Counted from the first letter of the stretch, positions 26,409 to 35,683 are shown. The stretch: 64,000 bases of DNA from Botrimarina colliarenosi (GCF_007859955.1 NZ_SJPR01000004.1:248001-312000); one strand, 5' to 3'. The notes: generated by a model not told the origin, from the sequence alone. Numbers and translations are program-made.

Positions 26409-28250
26409 TTACGACTTAGCGACTTCGCGGGTTCGCAGGCAGAAATAACCGACGATCGCCATGCCGACGACGTAGGCGAGGCTAACGGTCAGGTCGTGCA
26501 GGACCGCGTCGGTCGGGATCGAGAAGCCCTCGGCCACGTAACGCACCCGGTCGAGGTAGGTGCTGAAGTCGGGCAGCACGTTCGAGACGGCCCGCATCGC
26601 CCCCTTGAGAACGCCGTCAATCGCCTTCATGGCGTCGACCGAGGGGGTCCGTTCGAAGGGACTCATCACGTTCATCTGCGTCACGAGCCGCACCAGGGAC
26701 TCGACCGGTCCGCCGCCGTAGGATTCGCCCAAGGCGATCTGCAGGAAGAAGGTCCGGAAGAAGCCGAGCACGATAAAGGTGATGGCGGTCACCATCGCGA
26801 TCGGGCCGCTGAGGAACGTGCTCATCATCACCGCCACGGCGATGACGATCACCATCTGCATCCAGATCGAGAGGAAGCCTTTCACGAAGTTCCAGAGCGG
26901 CGAACCCTCGGGCAGCCGGATAAAGCAATCCGCCTGGGCGAAGCCGAAGTACTGGCCGCGGTCGAGGCACTGGATGATCACCTCGATCCGGCCGTCCTCC
27001 GTGACGAGGTCGTCGAGGATCGTGATGTCGTTTTGGTCGGTGTCGGTCTGCTCGTTGGCGAATTCGAACGAGTCAATCGCGAAGTCCTTCGCCGGGAAGA
27101 CCCGCAGCGTCGACTTGACGCCTGTCTCGGGATTGCGGAGCTGGATGCTCCCCTGGATCGCCTGCTCGATGATCCCCTTGTAAGAGCGGTAGACGCGGAC
27201 GATGGCGGCGACCGGCAGGTACTTCGAGCCGTCCTCGTACTCCATCAAGGTCGACTCGTTAACGCCGTCGAAGGTCCAGACCGCCGCCGCCTGGGTCGAG
27301 CCCTGGATGAAGCTGCGGTAGGACCACTCGTTGCCGACGCTGATGCCCTTGGCGACCGGCACGCCTTGGGGGTTCAGGAAGCTGATCTTGCCCCGCAGCG
27401 GCACCCGGGCCCGCAGGTAGCCTTCCGCCGGGCCGACGACGATCGCGTCGCCATCCGCTGTGAGGGCGTGCGAGTGCTCGCTCACCTGATCGGTGAAACC
27501 GTAACCTTCGGCGTCCACGCTGAAGGGGTGGGTGTGGAAGGCGTCGCGCGAGGTCTCGCCCTCTTTGCCGATCGTCTCGCCGTCGGCGCCGCGGATCGCT
27601 TCGAGCGACCGCGTATCAACCGTGTGCGTATGGGCGAGCGCGCCGTTGACGAAGAACCAGCTCGCCGCCGCCATGATCGCCAGCAGCGCGGTGCCGAGAA
27701 CGGTAAAGCCTAAGATCCGTCCGAGGACGATGTCGCCGGAGCGAACCGGCTTGGTCGTGACGGTGTAGAGGGTCTTGTTCTTGATGTCGGTCGGCAGGCT
27801 GAACGCCGCCAGCACCAGTGACAGCAACAGCATCAGGTAGCTGGTCGCCGCGGTGACGAAGCTCAGGTAGAGACGGGCCGGCTCGCGGTTGTTGACGCCC
27901 AGGTACCAGCTCGCAAAGAGCAAGATCATCGCGAACACGACCAGGGCGACCCACACCCGGCGGCGGAGCGACTCCTTGATCGCCAGCGATGCGAGCGCGG
28001 CGATCCGGCGGAACGACAGCCGGAACAGGTCGCCGAAGCCGCCCACCAGCGTCCGGTAGGTGATCTCGCCCGCCCGGACGGGGCCTTGCCGCACGAGGGC
28101 CACGAGGAAACCGCCCACCAGCCCGAGGACGAAGATCGTCAGCGCGATAATCGCAAACTGAACAAGCGCGCCCTTGCCGTCGACAAACGAGGCGCCGTCG
28201 CCACGCCAGAGCCACTGTAGGTAGGGGAGGACTTCGTTCTCGACGACCAT
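26409..28250 (-). CDS. ABC-2 type transporter permease with large extracytoplasmic domain
   Basis: 613 residues. One helix near residue 30 (FAIIALTIFVLGLVGGFLVAL), a cluster near 95-190 (VALVVFAMILLFASWYLG; YLMLLLSLVLAAFSLPTDI; VLGTALLAIMAAASWFFVNG), a soluble segment of about 240 residues, then helices near 455-510 and at the C-terminus. LPTDIKNKTLYTVTTKPVRSG is the characteristic cytoplasmic loop of ABC-2/NosY-type permeases. The soluble domain includes a stretch rich in HTHxxD and HSHALTADGD motifs, suggesting metal contact. It lies 74 bases after the ATPase gene. Substrate unknown; the class exports drugs, polysaccharides or proteins, or works in gliding and copper-enzyme maturation. Confidence 0.85.
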   Translation of the reverse strand: MVVENEVLPYLQWLWRGDGASFVDGKGALVQFAIIALTIFVLGLVGGFLVALVRQGPVRAGEITYRTLVGGFGDLFRLSFRRIAALASLAIKESLRRRVWVALVVFAMILLFASWYLGVNNREPARLYLSFVTAATSYLMLLLSLVLAAFSLPTDIKNKTLYTVTTKPVRSGDIVLGRILGFTVLGTALLAIMAAASWFFVNGALAHTHTVDTRSLEAIRGADGETIGKEGETSRDAFHTHPFSVDAEGYGFTDQVSEHSHALTADGDAIVVGPAEGYLRARVPLRGKISFLNPQGVPVAKGISVGNEWSYRSFIQGSTQAAAVWTFDGVNESTLMEYEDGSKYLPVAAIVRVYRSYKGIIEQAIQGSIQLRNPETGVKSTLRVFPAKDFAIDSFEFANEQTDTDQNDITILDDLVTEDGRIEVIIQCLDRGQYFGFAQADCFIRLPEGSPLWNFVKGFLSIWMQMVIVIAVAVMMSTFLSGPIAMVTAITFIVLGFFRTFFLQIALGESYGGGPVESLVRLVTQMNVMSPFERTPSVDAMKAIDGVLKGAMRAVSNVLPDFSTYLDRVRYVAEGFSIPTDAVLHDLTVSLAYVVGMAIVGYFCLRTREVAKS

Positions 28251-28324
28251 GGGGAGGGGCTGCCAGCTATCGGCTGTCGGCGGTCAGCCGACTGGGGATC
28301 AGTTCACCGTGAGACAACGGGGCG

Positions 28325-29266
28325 TCAGTTCGCCGTAGCGGGGGGGGCGGGGGTGTCGCCTCCCGCGGTTGATTGAGGACCGACGACCCGGCGGCCGGGC
28401 CGCTCCTCGCTGTCGCGGACGATCGAGAGGAAGAGGTCCTCGAGCGTCGTTGTCGGGTTGTCCATCTCTAACAGATCGCCGCCGTGCCGCTGAATGACGT
28501 CCCGCAGCTCGTTCTTGCAGTCGTCGCTCAGGTTGCGGGCCCGCACCTGGGTGACGTCCTCGACGGTCAGCAACGAGTCGACACGGCCCAGCTCTTTGAG
28601 CTCCCCCTGGTGGAGGATGGCGATCCGGTCGCAGACGTCCTGCACGTCGGCCAGCAGGTGGCTGCACATGACGACGGTTTTCCCTTGGTCGCGGAGCTGG
28701 AGGATCATGTCCTTCATCTCACGCGTGCCGATCGGGTCGAGGCCGCTGGTCGGCTCGTCGAGGAGGATCAGCTCGGGGTCGTTGATCAGCGCTTGGGCGA
28801 GGCCGATACGGCGCGTCATGCCCTTGGAGTACTCGCGGAGCTGTCGCTTGCGGGCCCGGTCGATGCCGACGAGCTTCAGCAGCTTCTCGATCCGCTCCTT
28901 GCGGACTTCGGCCGGGATGTCGAAGAGCCGGCCGTAGAAGTCGAGCGTTTCCTCGGCGTTGAGGAACTTGTAAAGGTACGACTCCTCGGGGAGATAGCCG
29001 ATCCGCTCGTTCTTCGAGACGTCGGTCGCCTCTTTGCCGAAGACGAGCGCCTGGCCGTCGGTCGGGAAGAGCAAGCCCAGCAAGAGCTTGATCGTCGTCG
29101 ACTTGCCGGAGCCGTTGGGCCCGAGCAGGCCGAAGATCTCGCCCTGGTAGACCTCCAGATCGAGCGCCTTCAGAGCACGGACCTTTTGCCGGCCCCAAAA
29201 GTCTCGATAGACCTTCGAAAGGGCGCGGGTCTCGATGACGGCAGTGCCTGGCGAGGTGCCTGACAT
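28325..29266 (-). CDS. ABC transporter ATP-binding protein
   Basis: 313 residues. Walker [11 protein letters not shown] near residue 51, Q-loop region [11 protein letters not shown], signature [15 protein letters not shown] (a variant of LSGGQ), Walker [14 protein letters not shown], and switch histidine in [12 protein letters not shown]. The signature and the C-terminal extension of about 80 residues match CcmA/NatA-type ATPases that drive ABC-2 permeases. It is the first gene of a three-gene minus-strand set with the permease and the TPR-like partner. ATG 29266 is the natural start, giving [20 protein letters not shown]. Confidence 0.93.
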   Translation of the reverse strand: MSGTSPGTAVIETRALSKVYRDFWGRQKVRALKALDLEVYQGEIFGLLGPNGSGKSTTIKLLLGLLFPTDGQALVFGKEATDVSKNERIGYLPEESYLYKFLNAEETLDFYGRLFDIPAEVRKERIEKLLKLVGIDRARKRQLREYSKGMTRRIGLAQALINDPELILLDEPTSGLDPIGTREMKDMILQLRDQGKTVVMCSHLLADVQDVCDRIAILHQGELKELGRVDSLLTVEDVTQVRARNLSDDCKNELRDVIQRHGGDLLEMDNPTTTLEDLFLSIVRDSEERPGRRVVGPQSTAGGDTPAPPATAN

Positions 29267-29406
29267 CCGAGTTCCTCGGTGGATGAGCGGTGGCGGGTAG
29301 CGAGCTGTAAGTCGGTTGGGCGCCTAATGTTATCGATCGGTTAAGGCGGCCTCGCCGAGCCTCACACTATACGCGGGGCCGGGGCGGGCTTACAAGCGAC
29401 CCGCGG

Positions 29407-30696
29407 CTACACCATCCGCAGCAACGCGTATTTCTTCCGCCCGCTGCGGAGGACGATGACCGACTCGCTCGCTAAATCGGCCGCGGTGAGCGTGCGGTCG
29501 AGTCCGTCAACACGGCGATTGTTGACGTATGCCCCCCCCTGCTCGACCGTGCGGCGGGCGTCTCCCTTGCTCTTGGCGAGCCCGGCGGCGACCAGGGCGT
29601 CGACGATCGCCAGTCCCTCGCCGGCCAGCTGCGACTTGGGCATTTCGCCAGCCGGCACGTCGGCGAAGATCTGCCCCAGCGTGCGGTCGTCGAGGCCGTC
29701 GATCTCGGCGCCGAAGAAGATTTCCGTCGCCTGCTGGGCGGTGGCGAGCCCCGCGTCGCCGTGCACCAGCCGTGTCAGCTCCTCGGCGAGCCGTTTCTGG
29801 CTCTCTCTTGCTGAGGCGTTTTCCGAGCGGGCCGCGTCGAGCGAGGCGATTTCTTCGTGCGACAGCTCCGTGAGCATCCGCAGGCAGCCCCCTACGTCGG
29901 CGTCGTCGGTGTTCACCCAGTACTGGAAGAATTCGTACGGGCTGGTGCGATCGGCGTCGAGCCAGATGGCGCCCGACTCGGTCTTGCCCATCTTCGTGCC
30001 GTCGCTCTTGGTGAGCAGCGGCCACGTCATGCCATAGACTTGCCGCGAGTGCATCCGGCGGGCCAGGTCGATCCCGGCAGTGATGTTGCCCCACTGGTCG
30101 CTGCCGCCGGCCTGGAGCTCACAGCCGTACTCTTCGGCGAGGTAAACGAAGTCGTACGCCTGCAGCAGCATGTAGCTGAACTCGGTGTAGCTCATCCCGG
30201 CGTCTCCGCCCAAGCGGCTCTTCACCGAGTCCTTGCCGAGCATGACGTTGACCGGGAAGTTCTTGCCGATGTCGCGCAAGAACTCGAGGTAACTCCAACC
30301 GCCGGTCCAGTCATGGTTGTTGGCGACCAGCGCGGGCCCCTGCCCGTTGTGCGTGACGGCGGGGTCGAAGTCGAGGAACCGCCGCATCTGTCGGGCGAGA
30401 CCGTCGACGTTTCGCTCGAGCGTCTCCTTGTCGAGCAGTTTGCGCTCGGCGCTCTTGCCGCTCGGGTCGCCGATCATGCCGGTCGCGCCGCCCACGACCG
30501 CGATCGGCCGGTGGCCCGCCTTCTGGTAGCGCCGCAGCACAATCAGTCCCAGCAAACTGCCGACGTGCAGGCTGTCGGCCGTGGGATCGAAACCGGCGTA
30601 AACGGTCCGAGGCTTCGCGGCGAGCCACTCGCCGAGCTTCGGGTCGGTCGCTTGGTGGACGAGGCCACGAGCCTGGAGGTCGGCGAAGAAGTCCAT
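29407..30696 (-). CDS. tyrS: Tyrosine--tRNA ligase
   Basis: 429 residues, class I synthetase. VYAGFDPTADSLHVGSLLGL holds the HIGH-equivalent HVGS near residue 43; DFVYLAEEYGCELQAGGSDQWGNI is the tyrosine pocket; KMGKTESGAIWLD is the KMSKS equivalent; and the last 65 residues (LVAAGLAKSKGDARRTVEQGGAYVNN) are the S4 RNA-binding domain. Length is typical of the bacterial TyrS type 1 enzyme. It attaches tyrosine to tRNA-Tyr. No T-box or other leader was recognised upstream. ispD follows 130 bases upstream on the same strand. Confidence 0.96.
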   Translation of the reverse strand: MDFFADLQARGLVHQATDPKLGEWLAAKPRTVYAGFDPTADSLHVGSLLGLIVLRRYQKAGHRPIAVVGGATGMIGDPSGKSAERKLLDKETLERNVDGLARQMRRFLDFDPAVTHNGQGPALVANNHDWTGGWSYLEFLRDIGKNFPVNVMLGKDSVKSRLGGDAGMSYTEFSYMLLQAYDFVYLAEEYGCELQAGGSDQWGNITAGIDLARRMHSRQVYGMTWPLLTKSDGTKMGKTESGAIWLDADRTSPYEFFQYWVNTDDADVGGCLRMLTELSHEEIASLDAARSENASARESQKRLAEELTRLVHGDAGLATAQQATEIFFGAEIDGLDDRTLGQIFADVPAGEMPKSQLAGEGLAIVDALVAAGLAKSKGDARRTVEQGGAYVNNRRVDGLDRTLTAADLASESVIVLRSGRKKYALLRMV

Positions 30697-30826
30697 AGTC
30701 TCAACAGAAGAAAGGAACGCGATACGACGCCGAGGCGGCAGCGGCTGGCCGCTGATTTTGAGCCCTCAACCGATCGGTGTCGATCCGCTCCCTTCGTCCC
30801 GTCGAGCAATCGCCTCTCGGGACTGG

Positions 30827-31564
30827 TCACGACCAGAAATCATCGTCCTCGACTAACCGACCCGGCTTTTTTGCAGCCGAGCGCGTCTTGTCGGCGAAGA
30901 TCGCGGCGGCGAGCTTCAGGTCGTCTTGTGTCGTGATTTTGAGGTTTTGCGGCGAGCCCTCGACGATCGCGACCGGCTCGCCGAGCCGTTCGATCAGTTG
31001 GGCGTCGTCGGTCACGACGGCGCCTTCGGCGGCGGCGACCGCTCGGCGGAACAGGCCCAGCTCGAACGCCTGGGGCGTTTGGGCGGCCCACAGCCCGTCA
31101 CGCGGCGCTGTCTCGGTGACTCGGTTGTCGGCGACCCGTTTCAGCGTGGCGGTGACCGGTGTGGCGAGGATCGCGGCGCCGGTCTCGACGGCGGCGGCGA
31201 AGACGCGATCGACCTCGTCGACGGTCACCAGCGGCCGGGCCGCGTCGTGGATGGCAATGTGTGTCGCGTCGCCTGAGACCTTGGCGAGCCCCGCCCGGAC
31301 CGAGTCGGCCCGCTCGGCGCCCCCTTCGCAAAGGTCAGCGCCCATGAACAGCAGGTTCGCGCCAAAGTTGCGATGGAAATCCTCGCGGTCTTCGGACGAA
31401 ACCACCACAATCGTCTGGCAGACGTCGGTGCGGGCGACGAACCGCTCGACCGAGTGCATCCACACGGCCCGGCCATCGAGCGTCACGAACGGTTTCTTGT
31501 CGGTGGCGTCGCCGAAACGGGAACTCCGTCCCGCAGCGAGTACGAGCACAGCAAACTTGCTCAC
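30827..31564 (-). CDS. ispD: 2-C-methyl-D-erythritol 4-phosphate cytidylyltransferase
   Basis: 245 residues. The N-terminal AVLVLAAGRSSRFG is the CTP-binding loop of the family, KKPFVTLDGRAV carries the conserved lysine, and IHDAARPLV with the VTATLKRV segment matches IspD. It makes CDP-ME in the MEP isoprenoid pathway. The GTG start at 31564 overlaps the TGA stop of the upstream gene by 4 bases (GTGA), and a longer frame upstream is in the wrong phase for that gene, so I take 31564 as the start. Translation is likely coupled to the peptidase-like gene. Confidence 0.93.
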   Translation of the reverse strand: MSKFAVLVLAAGRSSRFGDATDKKPFVTLDGRAVWMHSVERFVARTDVCQTIVVVSSEDREDFHRNFGANLLFMGADLCEGGAERADSVRAGLAKVSGDATHIAIHDAARPLVTVDEVDRVFAAAVETGAAILATPVTATLKRVADNRVTETAPRDGLWAAQTPQAFELGLFRRAVAAAEGAVVTDDAQLIERLGEPVAIVEGSPQNLKITTQDDLKLAAAIFADKTRSAAKKPGRLVEDDDFWS

Positions 31565-32226
31565 GCTTCGCCTCGCTTTGCCGGAATCGCCGAGACAATC
31601 GCAGCCGACGGTGAGACGGTCTCGGCGGCCCAAGTGACCAGCAGCCGGAGGGCGTGCGCGCTGATCTCGCTGGGCAGGCTCGGCAGGGGCCGTTCGAGGC
31701 GCGCCGTCTGCGAGACATCGAGCGGCAAGTGAACGAACGCGACGAGCGGGCGCCGGCCTGCCGACTCGAGCAGGTAGTGCGACCAGTACATCGCCGCATT
31801 GCAGAGGTAGTCGCCCGCATGCAGCGACAGTTCCGTCGGGACGCCGCATTCGCGTAACCGACGGGTCCAATCGCCCAGCGGCAAGTCACTGCGGTAAGCC
31901 GGTGGGCCCTCTGCTTCGAGACTTCGCACCGTCTCCGGCGTGTCGCCACGTTGGCGGCAGGCGTTGAGGGCGAACTGCTCGAGCCGCACCGCCGCCGAGC
32001 CGGCCGCTTGGCCGATAAGGAGCACGACGTCGTAAGACGCCTGGAGGTCCATCGCTAGACGGGGCCGTAGCTCTTTGTAATCGACGGGGTATAGACGCGT
32101 CGTGATCTCGACCGCCTCGGAGAGTTGCGGCGGCAGGTCGCGCGTCAGCGCCTGCAGGGCCAGCCAACTGGCGTTCTGGTCCCAGTCGTCGAACGGCCGG
32201 AACGCGGTGAGCAGGATTCGCAGCAT
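31561..32226 (-). CDS. Pyroglutamyl-peptidase I-like (peptidase C15) protein
   Basis: 221 residues. The order of motifs follows peptidase C15: LLTAFRPFDDWDQNAS (usually TGFxPFGGxxxNPS), IGQAAGSAAVRLEQFALN with the catalytic Glu, HAGDYLCNAAMYWSHY with the nucleophilic Cys, and AFVHLPLDV with the catalytic His. The fold would remove N-terminal pyroglutamate from peptides. The first motif has diverged (FDDWD instead of FGG), so activity or specificity may differ. It overlaps ispD by 4 bases and is followed upstream by a cysteine desulfurase gene 63 bases away. The pairing with ispD has no obvious metabolic reason. Confidence 0.82.
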   Translation of the reverse strand: MLRILLTAFRPFDDWDQNASWLALQALTRDLPPQLSEAVEITTRLYPVDYKELRPRLAMDLQASYDVVLLIGQAAGSAAVRLEQFALNACRQRGDTPETVRSLEAEGPPAYRSDLPLGDWTRRLRECGVPTELSLHAGDYLCNAAMYWSHYLLESAGRRPLVAFVHLPLDVSQTARLERPLPSLPSEISAHALRLLVTWAAETVSPSAAIVSAIPAKRGEA

Positions 32227-32289
32227 GGGACGATTGGAGTCGATCGCAGGCGGGGGGGCAATCGCCAGCGATCTGCGGGCGGGGGGGCT

Positions 32290-33483
32290 CTACCGAGAGC
32301 TTAGCCCACGCAGCGCCGTCGCCGCCGCGACGATCCGATCGGCGGCGGCCTCTACCTCTCCAGCCGTCGTAAACCGCCCTAGGCCGATCCGCAGCGTGCA
32401 GCGGGCCTCGTCGGGCGACATCCCCAGGGCCTGCAGCACGTGGCTCGGCTCGGGGTCCGACGCCGAGCATGCCGCCCCGCTGCTCAGGGCAATCTCAGGC
32501 GTCTGCAGCATGAGCGTCTCGCCGTCGATCCCGGGCAGCGACACGTTCAGGTTGTGGGCCAGCCGCAACGGCTGGCCCGAGGCGTCGACCGTGTCGAGGC
32601 CGGGCCCCACCAAGGCGAGGCCCGCGATTCCATCCCGCAGCCGGCTAAACAACTGGTCGCGGAGACCGCCGAGCCGCTCCGCCTCGGCCGGTTGCTCCGC
32701 TTGGCACAGCGAAACCGCCTTGGCGAACCCGACAATGCCCGGGACGTTGAGGGTGCCGCTCCGCCGACCCCGCTCTTGGCCGCCGCCATTGATTTGGCCT
32801 TCGAGCCGGACAATGGGGTTGCTCCGGCGCACGTAGAGGGCGCCGATTCCTTTTGGCCCGTACAGCTTGTGGGCGGTGAAACTCATCAAGTCGACGCCGA
32901 GGTCGCGGACCGAAACCGGCCGTTTGCCAACCGCCTGGGTCGCGTCGCAGTGCAGCAGCACGCCGCGCTCGCGGCAGGCTTCGGCGACTTCGCGGATCGG
33001 CTGAAGGACGCCAATCTCGTTGTTGGCCAACATCACCGAGACGAGGCACGTCTTATCGGTGAGGGCGTCGGCCACCTGCTGTGGGTCGAGACGGCCGGCC
33101 CGAGGCGAGCCGTGCGATTCGACGCCGAGCAGCGTCACGGCATAGCCACGCTGGCGGAGCTTGTTGAGCGGGTCAAGCACCGCCCGGTGCTCGGTCGCGA
33201 CGCTCACCAAGTGGTCGCCCCGCTGGCGGGGCCGTTCGACCACGCCTCGGATCGCCAGGTTGTTGCTCTCGGTGGCGCCGCTCGTGAAGACGATCTCCTC
33301 GGGATCGGCGTCGATCACGGCGGCAATCGTCGAGCGGCTCTCGGCGACCGCTTCACGGGCCGCCTCGCCGAAGGGATGGACCACGCTCCCCGGGTTGCCG
33401 TACTCCTCGGTGAACCACGGCAGCATCGCCTCGACAACTCGAGGATCGACGCGCGTCGTGGCGTGGTTGTCAAGGTAGATCAT
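32290..33483 (-). CDS. Cysteine desulfurase, IscS/NifS family
   Basis: 397 residues, PLP-dependent. YLDNHATTRVDPRV at the start, VFTSGATESNNLAI, the PLP lysine in SFTAHKLYGPKGIGALY, and the active cysteine in LSSGAACSASDPEPSHVLQALG are all present. The short SSGAACS loop is the NifS/IscS (group I) type. It supplies persulfide for Fe-S clusters or thiolation of tRNA; an IscA-type gene is present 9 kb away at 42495. No iscU, iscR or suf gene is adjacent, so the system is scattered. ATG 33483 gives the expected MIYLDNHATT start. Confidence 0.95.
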   Translation of the reverse strand: MIYLDNHATTRVDPRVVEAMLPWFTEEYGNPGSVVHPFGEAAREAVAESRSTIAAVIDADPEEIVFTSGATESNNLAIRGVVERPRQRGDHLVSVATEHRAVLDPLNKLRQRGYAVTLLGVESHGSPRAGRLDPQQVADALTDKTCLVSVMLANNEIGVLQPIREVAEACRERGVLLHCDATQAVGKRPVSVRDLGVDLMSFTAHKLYGPKGIGALYVRRSNPIVRLEGQINGGGQERGRRSGTLNVPGIVGFAKAVSLCQAEQPAEAERLGGLRDQLFSRLRDGIAGLALVGPGLDTVDASGQPLRLAHNLNVSLPGIDGETLMLQTPEIALSSGAACSASDPEPSHVLQALGMSPDEARCTLRIGLGRFTTAGEVEAAADRIVAAATALRGLSSR

Positions 33484-33522
33484 CTCGGGAGTCTCGGTAG
33501 GCAGCGGGACCTGCCCTCCAGC

Positions 33523-34161
33523 CTAACCGCCGGCGCCGTAGCGCGCCCGGATCGCGATCTGCGACCACGACTCGTAGGCGTCGATCTCCGCGACGAGTTG
33601 CTCGGCGGGCAAGAACCGCCCTTCGGCAAGGTCCGCCTCGGCCGACGAGACGCGGGGTTCCTGCAGCTCAAAGACGTGGACCACGCCCAGATGAACCCGG
33701 CCAACGGCGGTTTCGTCGTCGTTGATCAGCCCCACCAGCCGCTCGGTGAAGGCCGACTCGATGCGGACCTCCTCAGAAAGCTCACGCTCAAGGCCACGGC
33801 GATAGAGCCCTTCGTCCGCGCAGGCGTCGTCGTGGGACGCGTCCTCGGTCGAAATGTGGCCGCCGACGCCGACGCTCCGCTTGGCGTGTAGCCGCTTCTC
33901 GCCCCCGCCACCGCCACGGGTGTAGGAGAACACCGTCACGACGCCGTCGGCGTCGGTGTGCTCCATGAGCACGTAAGGGATCAATTGCTTGAAGGACGGG
34001 TCCTCTTCCATGGCTCCACGCGGCTTGTAAGCGAGCCGTTCGCACCGCAGCAGCGGCTGGAGGTACCGGTCGACGTCGGCCGAAAAGCCCTGGAAGCGGC
34101 CCAACTCATCGAGCACCTCGGCGGGGACGACCAGGATCTGTTCTTCGGCGACAGCGGGCAT
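33523..34161 (-). CDS. NUDIX-like protein
   Basis: 212 residues. The central segment GVGGHISTEDASHDDACADE followed by GLYRRGLERELSEEV fits a NUDIX box with a longer than usual first loop; the RELxEE core that binds metal is intact. An N-terminal region of about 70 residues precedes it (QLIPYVLMEHTDADGVVTVFSYTR), resembling the beta-grasp start of large NUDIX proteins sometimes called phosphoesterases. NUDIX enzymes cleave nucleoside diphosphates linked to another moiety, but this set is not assigned to a substrate. Downstream of the cysteine desulfurase it stands alone. Confidence 0.75.
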   Translation of the reverse strand: MPAVAEEQILVVPAEVLDELGRFQGFSADVDRYLQPLLRCERLAYKPRGAMEEDPSFKQLIPYVLMEHTDADGVVTVFSYTRGGGGGEKRLHAKRSVGVGGHISTEDASHDDACADEGLYRRGLERELSEEVRIESAFTERLVGLINDDETAVGRVHLGVVHVFELQEPRVSSAEADLAEGRFLPAEQLVAEIDAYESWSQIAIRARYGAGG

Positions 34162-34241
34162 CGGGGACTCCTTTCCAGGCAGGTATTGAGCAAGCGCCCT
34201 TAAAGCTAACGACGCACCGTCGAATCGCCAACCGACGGACC

Positions 34242-34316
34242 CTGAGCCGGGGGCGCGAGCCCTCGGAGTGAAGTGGGTAGCCGGCGCAGCTCCGAGGGCT
34301 CGCGCCCCCGGCTCAG
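34242..34316. repeat. Long perfect palindrome after nuoD
   Basis: Arms at 34242-34267 and 34291-34316 are inverted copies over about 26 bases (CTGAGCCGGGGGCGCGAGCCC core) with a 23-base loop. The layout matches the CTAGCGCCG family but the arm sequence is different, so it is a second family. It lies between the converging ends of nuoD (minus) and the NUDIX gene start, downstream of nuoD. Confidence 0.75.
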
Positions 34317-34363
34317 GTCTCTTCTGTAGTGCCGGTACAGCGTTGGGGCTGGTTCAGCGGGGG

Positions 34364-35584
34364 CTACCGGTCGATCTCGCCCATCACGATGTCGAGCGAG
34401 CCGACGATCGCGGGGATGTCGGCGATCAGGCAGCCGCGGCCGATTTCGCCGATTGTCGACAGGTTGCTGAAGCAGCTGCTGCGGGCCCGCGTCCGCCACG
34501 GGATCGGCGTGCCGCCGAGGCTCACCAGGTAAAAGCCCATCTGCCCGCGGGGCGACTCGGTCTCGAGGTACGCCTCGCCCGCCGGCAATTTGTCGGTGAG
34601 CTTGAAAGGCACGCCGTGGTCGCGGGGCAGGTCGTTGTCGGTCGAGTGGTAGCGGTCGATCGCCTGACGCACGAGCCAGATCGACTCGACCACCTCGAGC
34701 ATCCGCACATAGAACCGATGCCAACAATCGCCGAGGACCGCGTCGTAAGGGGGCGCCGGCGCGCTCGGCGGAGCGGCGTAGGCGCCGTCGCGTTGGCAGA
34801 CGACCTTGAAGTCGTACCCGTCGTACATCCGGGTGTAGCACGCCTCGCCGTCGCGGCGGAGGTCCCAATCGACGCCGCTGGCGCGGAGCACCGGCCCGCT
34901 GGTGCCGTAGGAGATCGCGTTCGCCCGCGACAAGACGCCGACACCCGCAGTCCGTTTTACAAAGATCGCGTTGCTAGTGAGCAGCGTGTGATAGTCGGCG
35001 ATGACCGGCTCGAAGTTCTCAAGGACCTTCAAACAGCGGTCGGTCCAGCCGGGCGGCAAATCGGCGGTCGCCCCGCCGGGCGTCAAGTAGCTGTACGTCA
35101 GCCGCGCGCCGCAGGCGGCCTCGAAGAGGTCGAGGATCCGTTCTCGCTCACGGAACGCGTACAGGAAGGGGCTGAACGACCCCAGGTCGAGGCCGTAGGC
35201 GCCCATCCCCACGAGGTGGCTCGCGATGCGGCCCATCTCGGCGATGATCACCCGCAGGTGCCGGCCCCGTTCGGGCGGCTCGTACCCGAGGAGTTTCTCG
35301 ACGGTCAGCGACCAGCCGAGGTTCATGTTCATCGCCGCCAAATAATCCATCCGGTCGGTGTACGGGATCCACTGCCGCACGGCGAGGTTCTCGCCAATCT
35401 TCTCCGCGCAGCGGTGCAGGTAGCCAATGTGGGGCGTCACCTCCGACACCACCTCGCCGTCCGTCCGCAGCACCAGCCGCAGCACGCCGTGCGTGCTCGG
35501 ATGCTGCGGCCCCATGTTGACGAGCATCTCGTCCGTACGGACGTCGAACTCGACGGTGCGGGGGTCTTCTACCGTAGTGGGCAT
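34364..35584 (-). CDS. nuoD: NADH-quinone oxidoreductase subunit D (NuoD)
   Basis: 406 residues, the 49-kDa subunit homologous to the large subunit of NiFe hydrogenases. The N-terminal MGPQHPSTHGVLRL is the quinone-cavity loop with the conserved histidine; IGYLHRCAEKIGE, TDRMDYLAAMNMN and the C-terminal GEIDR are all family marks. It forms the quinone-binding site with NuoB at the top of the peripheral arm. It is the last gene of the cluster nuoI-nuoA-nuoC-nuoD on the minus strand. About 100 bases separate it from nuoC, and that gap holds a small repeat. Confidence 0.96.
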   Translation of the reverse strand: MPTTVEDPRTVEFDVRTDEMLVNMGPQHPSTHGVLRLVLRTDGEVVSEVTPHIGYLHRCAEKIGENLAVRQWIPYTDRMDYLAAMNMNLGWSLTVEKLLGYEPPERGRHLRVIIAEMGRIASHLVGMGAYGLDLGSFSPFLYAFRERERILDLFEAACGARLTYSYLTPGGATADLPPGWTDRCLKVLENFEPVIADYHTLLTSNAIFVKRTAGVGVLSRANAISYGTSGPVLRASGVDWDLRRDGEACYTRMYDGYDFKVVCQRDGAYAAPPSAPAPPYDAVLGDCWHRFYVRMLEVVESIWLVRQAIDRYHSTDNDLPRDHGVPFKLTDKLPAGEAYLETESPRGQMGFYLVSLGGTPIPWRTRARSSCFSNLSTIGEIGRGCLIADIPAIVGSLDIVMGEIDR

Positions 35585-35606
35585 TGCGGAAGGCTGAATG
35601 CGAAAT

Positions 35607-35671
35607 TTGGATTGCGGATTAAAGCCAGATCAAGGCAAGTCGAAAGGAATCCGCAATCCGCAATCCGAATT
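35607..35671. repeat. GGATTGCGGATT-type inverted repeat between nuoC and nuoD
   Basis: TTGGATTGCGGATT at 35607-35620 is inverted at 35648-35671 as two direct copies of AATCCGC and AATCCG. It is the only such repeat recognised in the window and is AT-richer than the flanks. It may be a mobile palindromic unit or an mRNA processing site between nuoC and nuoD. Confidence 0.55.
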
Positions 35672-35683
35672 CCACAATCGATC

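Noticed and set aside
25398-27713. A 771-codon plus-strand frame antisense to the ABC permease and its partner
   Set aside because: Rich in His/Arg/Asp/Val with no domain; a shadow of the minus-strand genes whose families are clear.
32440-33891. A 483-codon plus-strand frame antisense to the cysteine desulfurase and the NUDIX gene
   Set aside because: No family resemblance, and it spans two clear genes and their gap.
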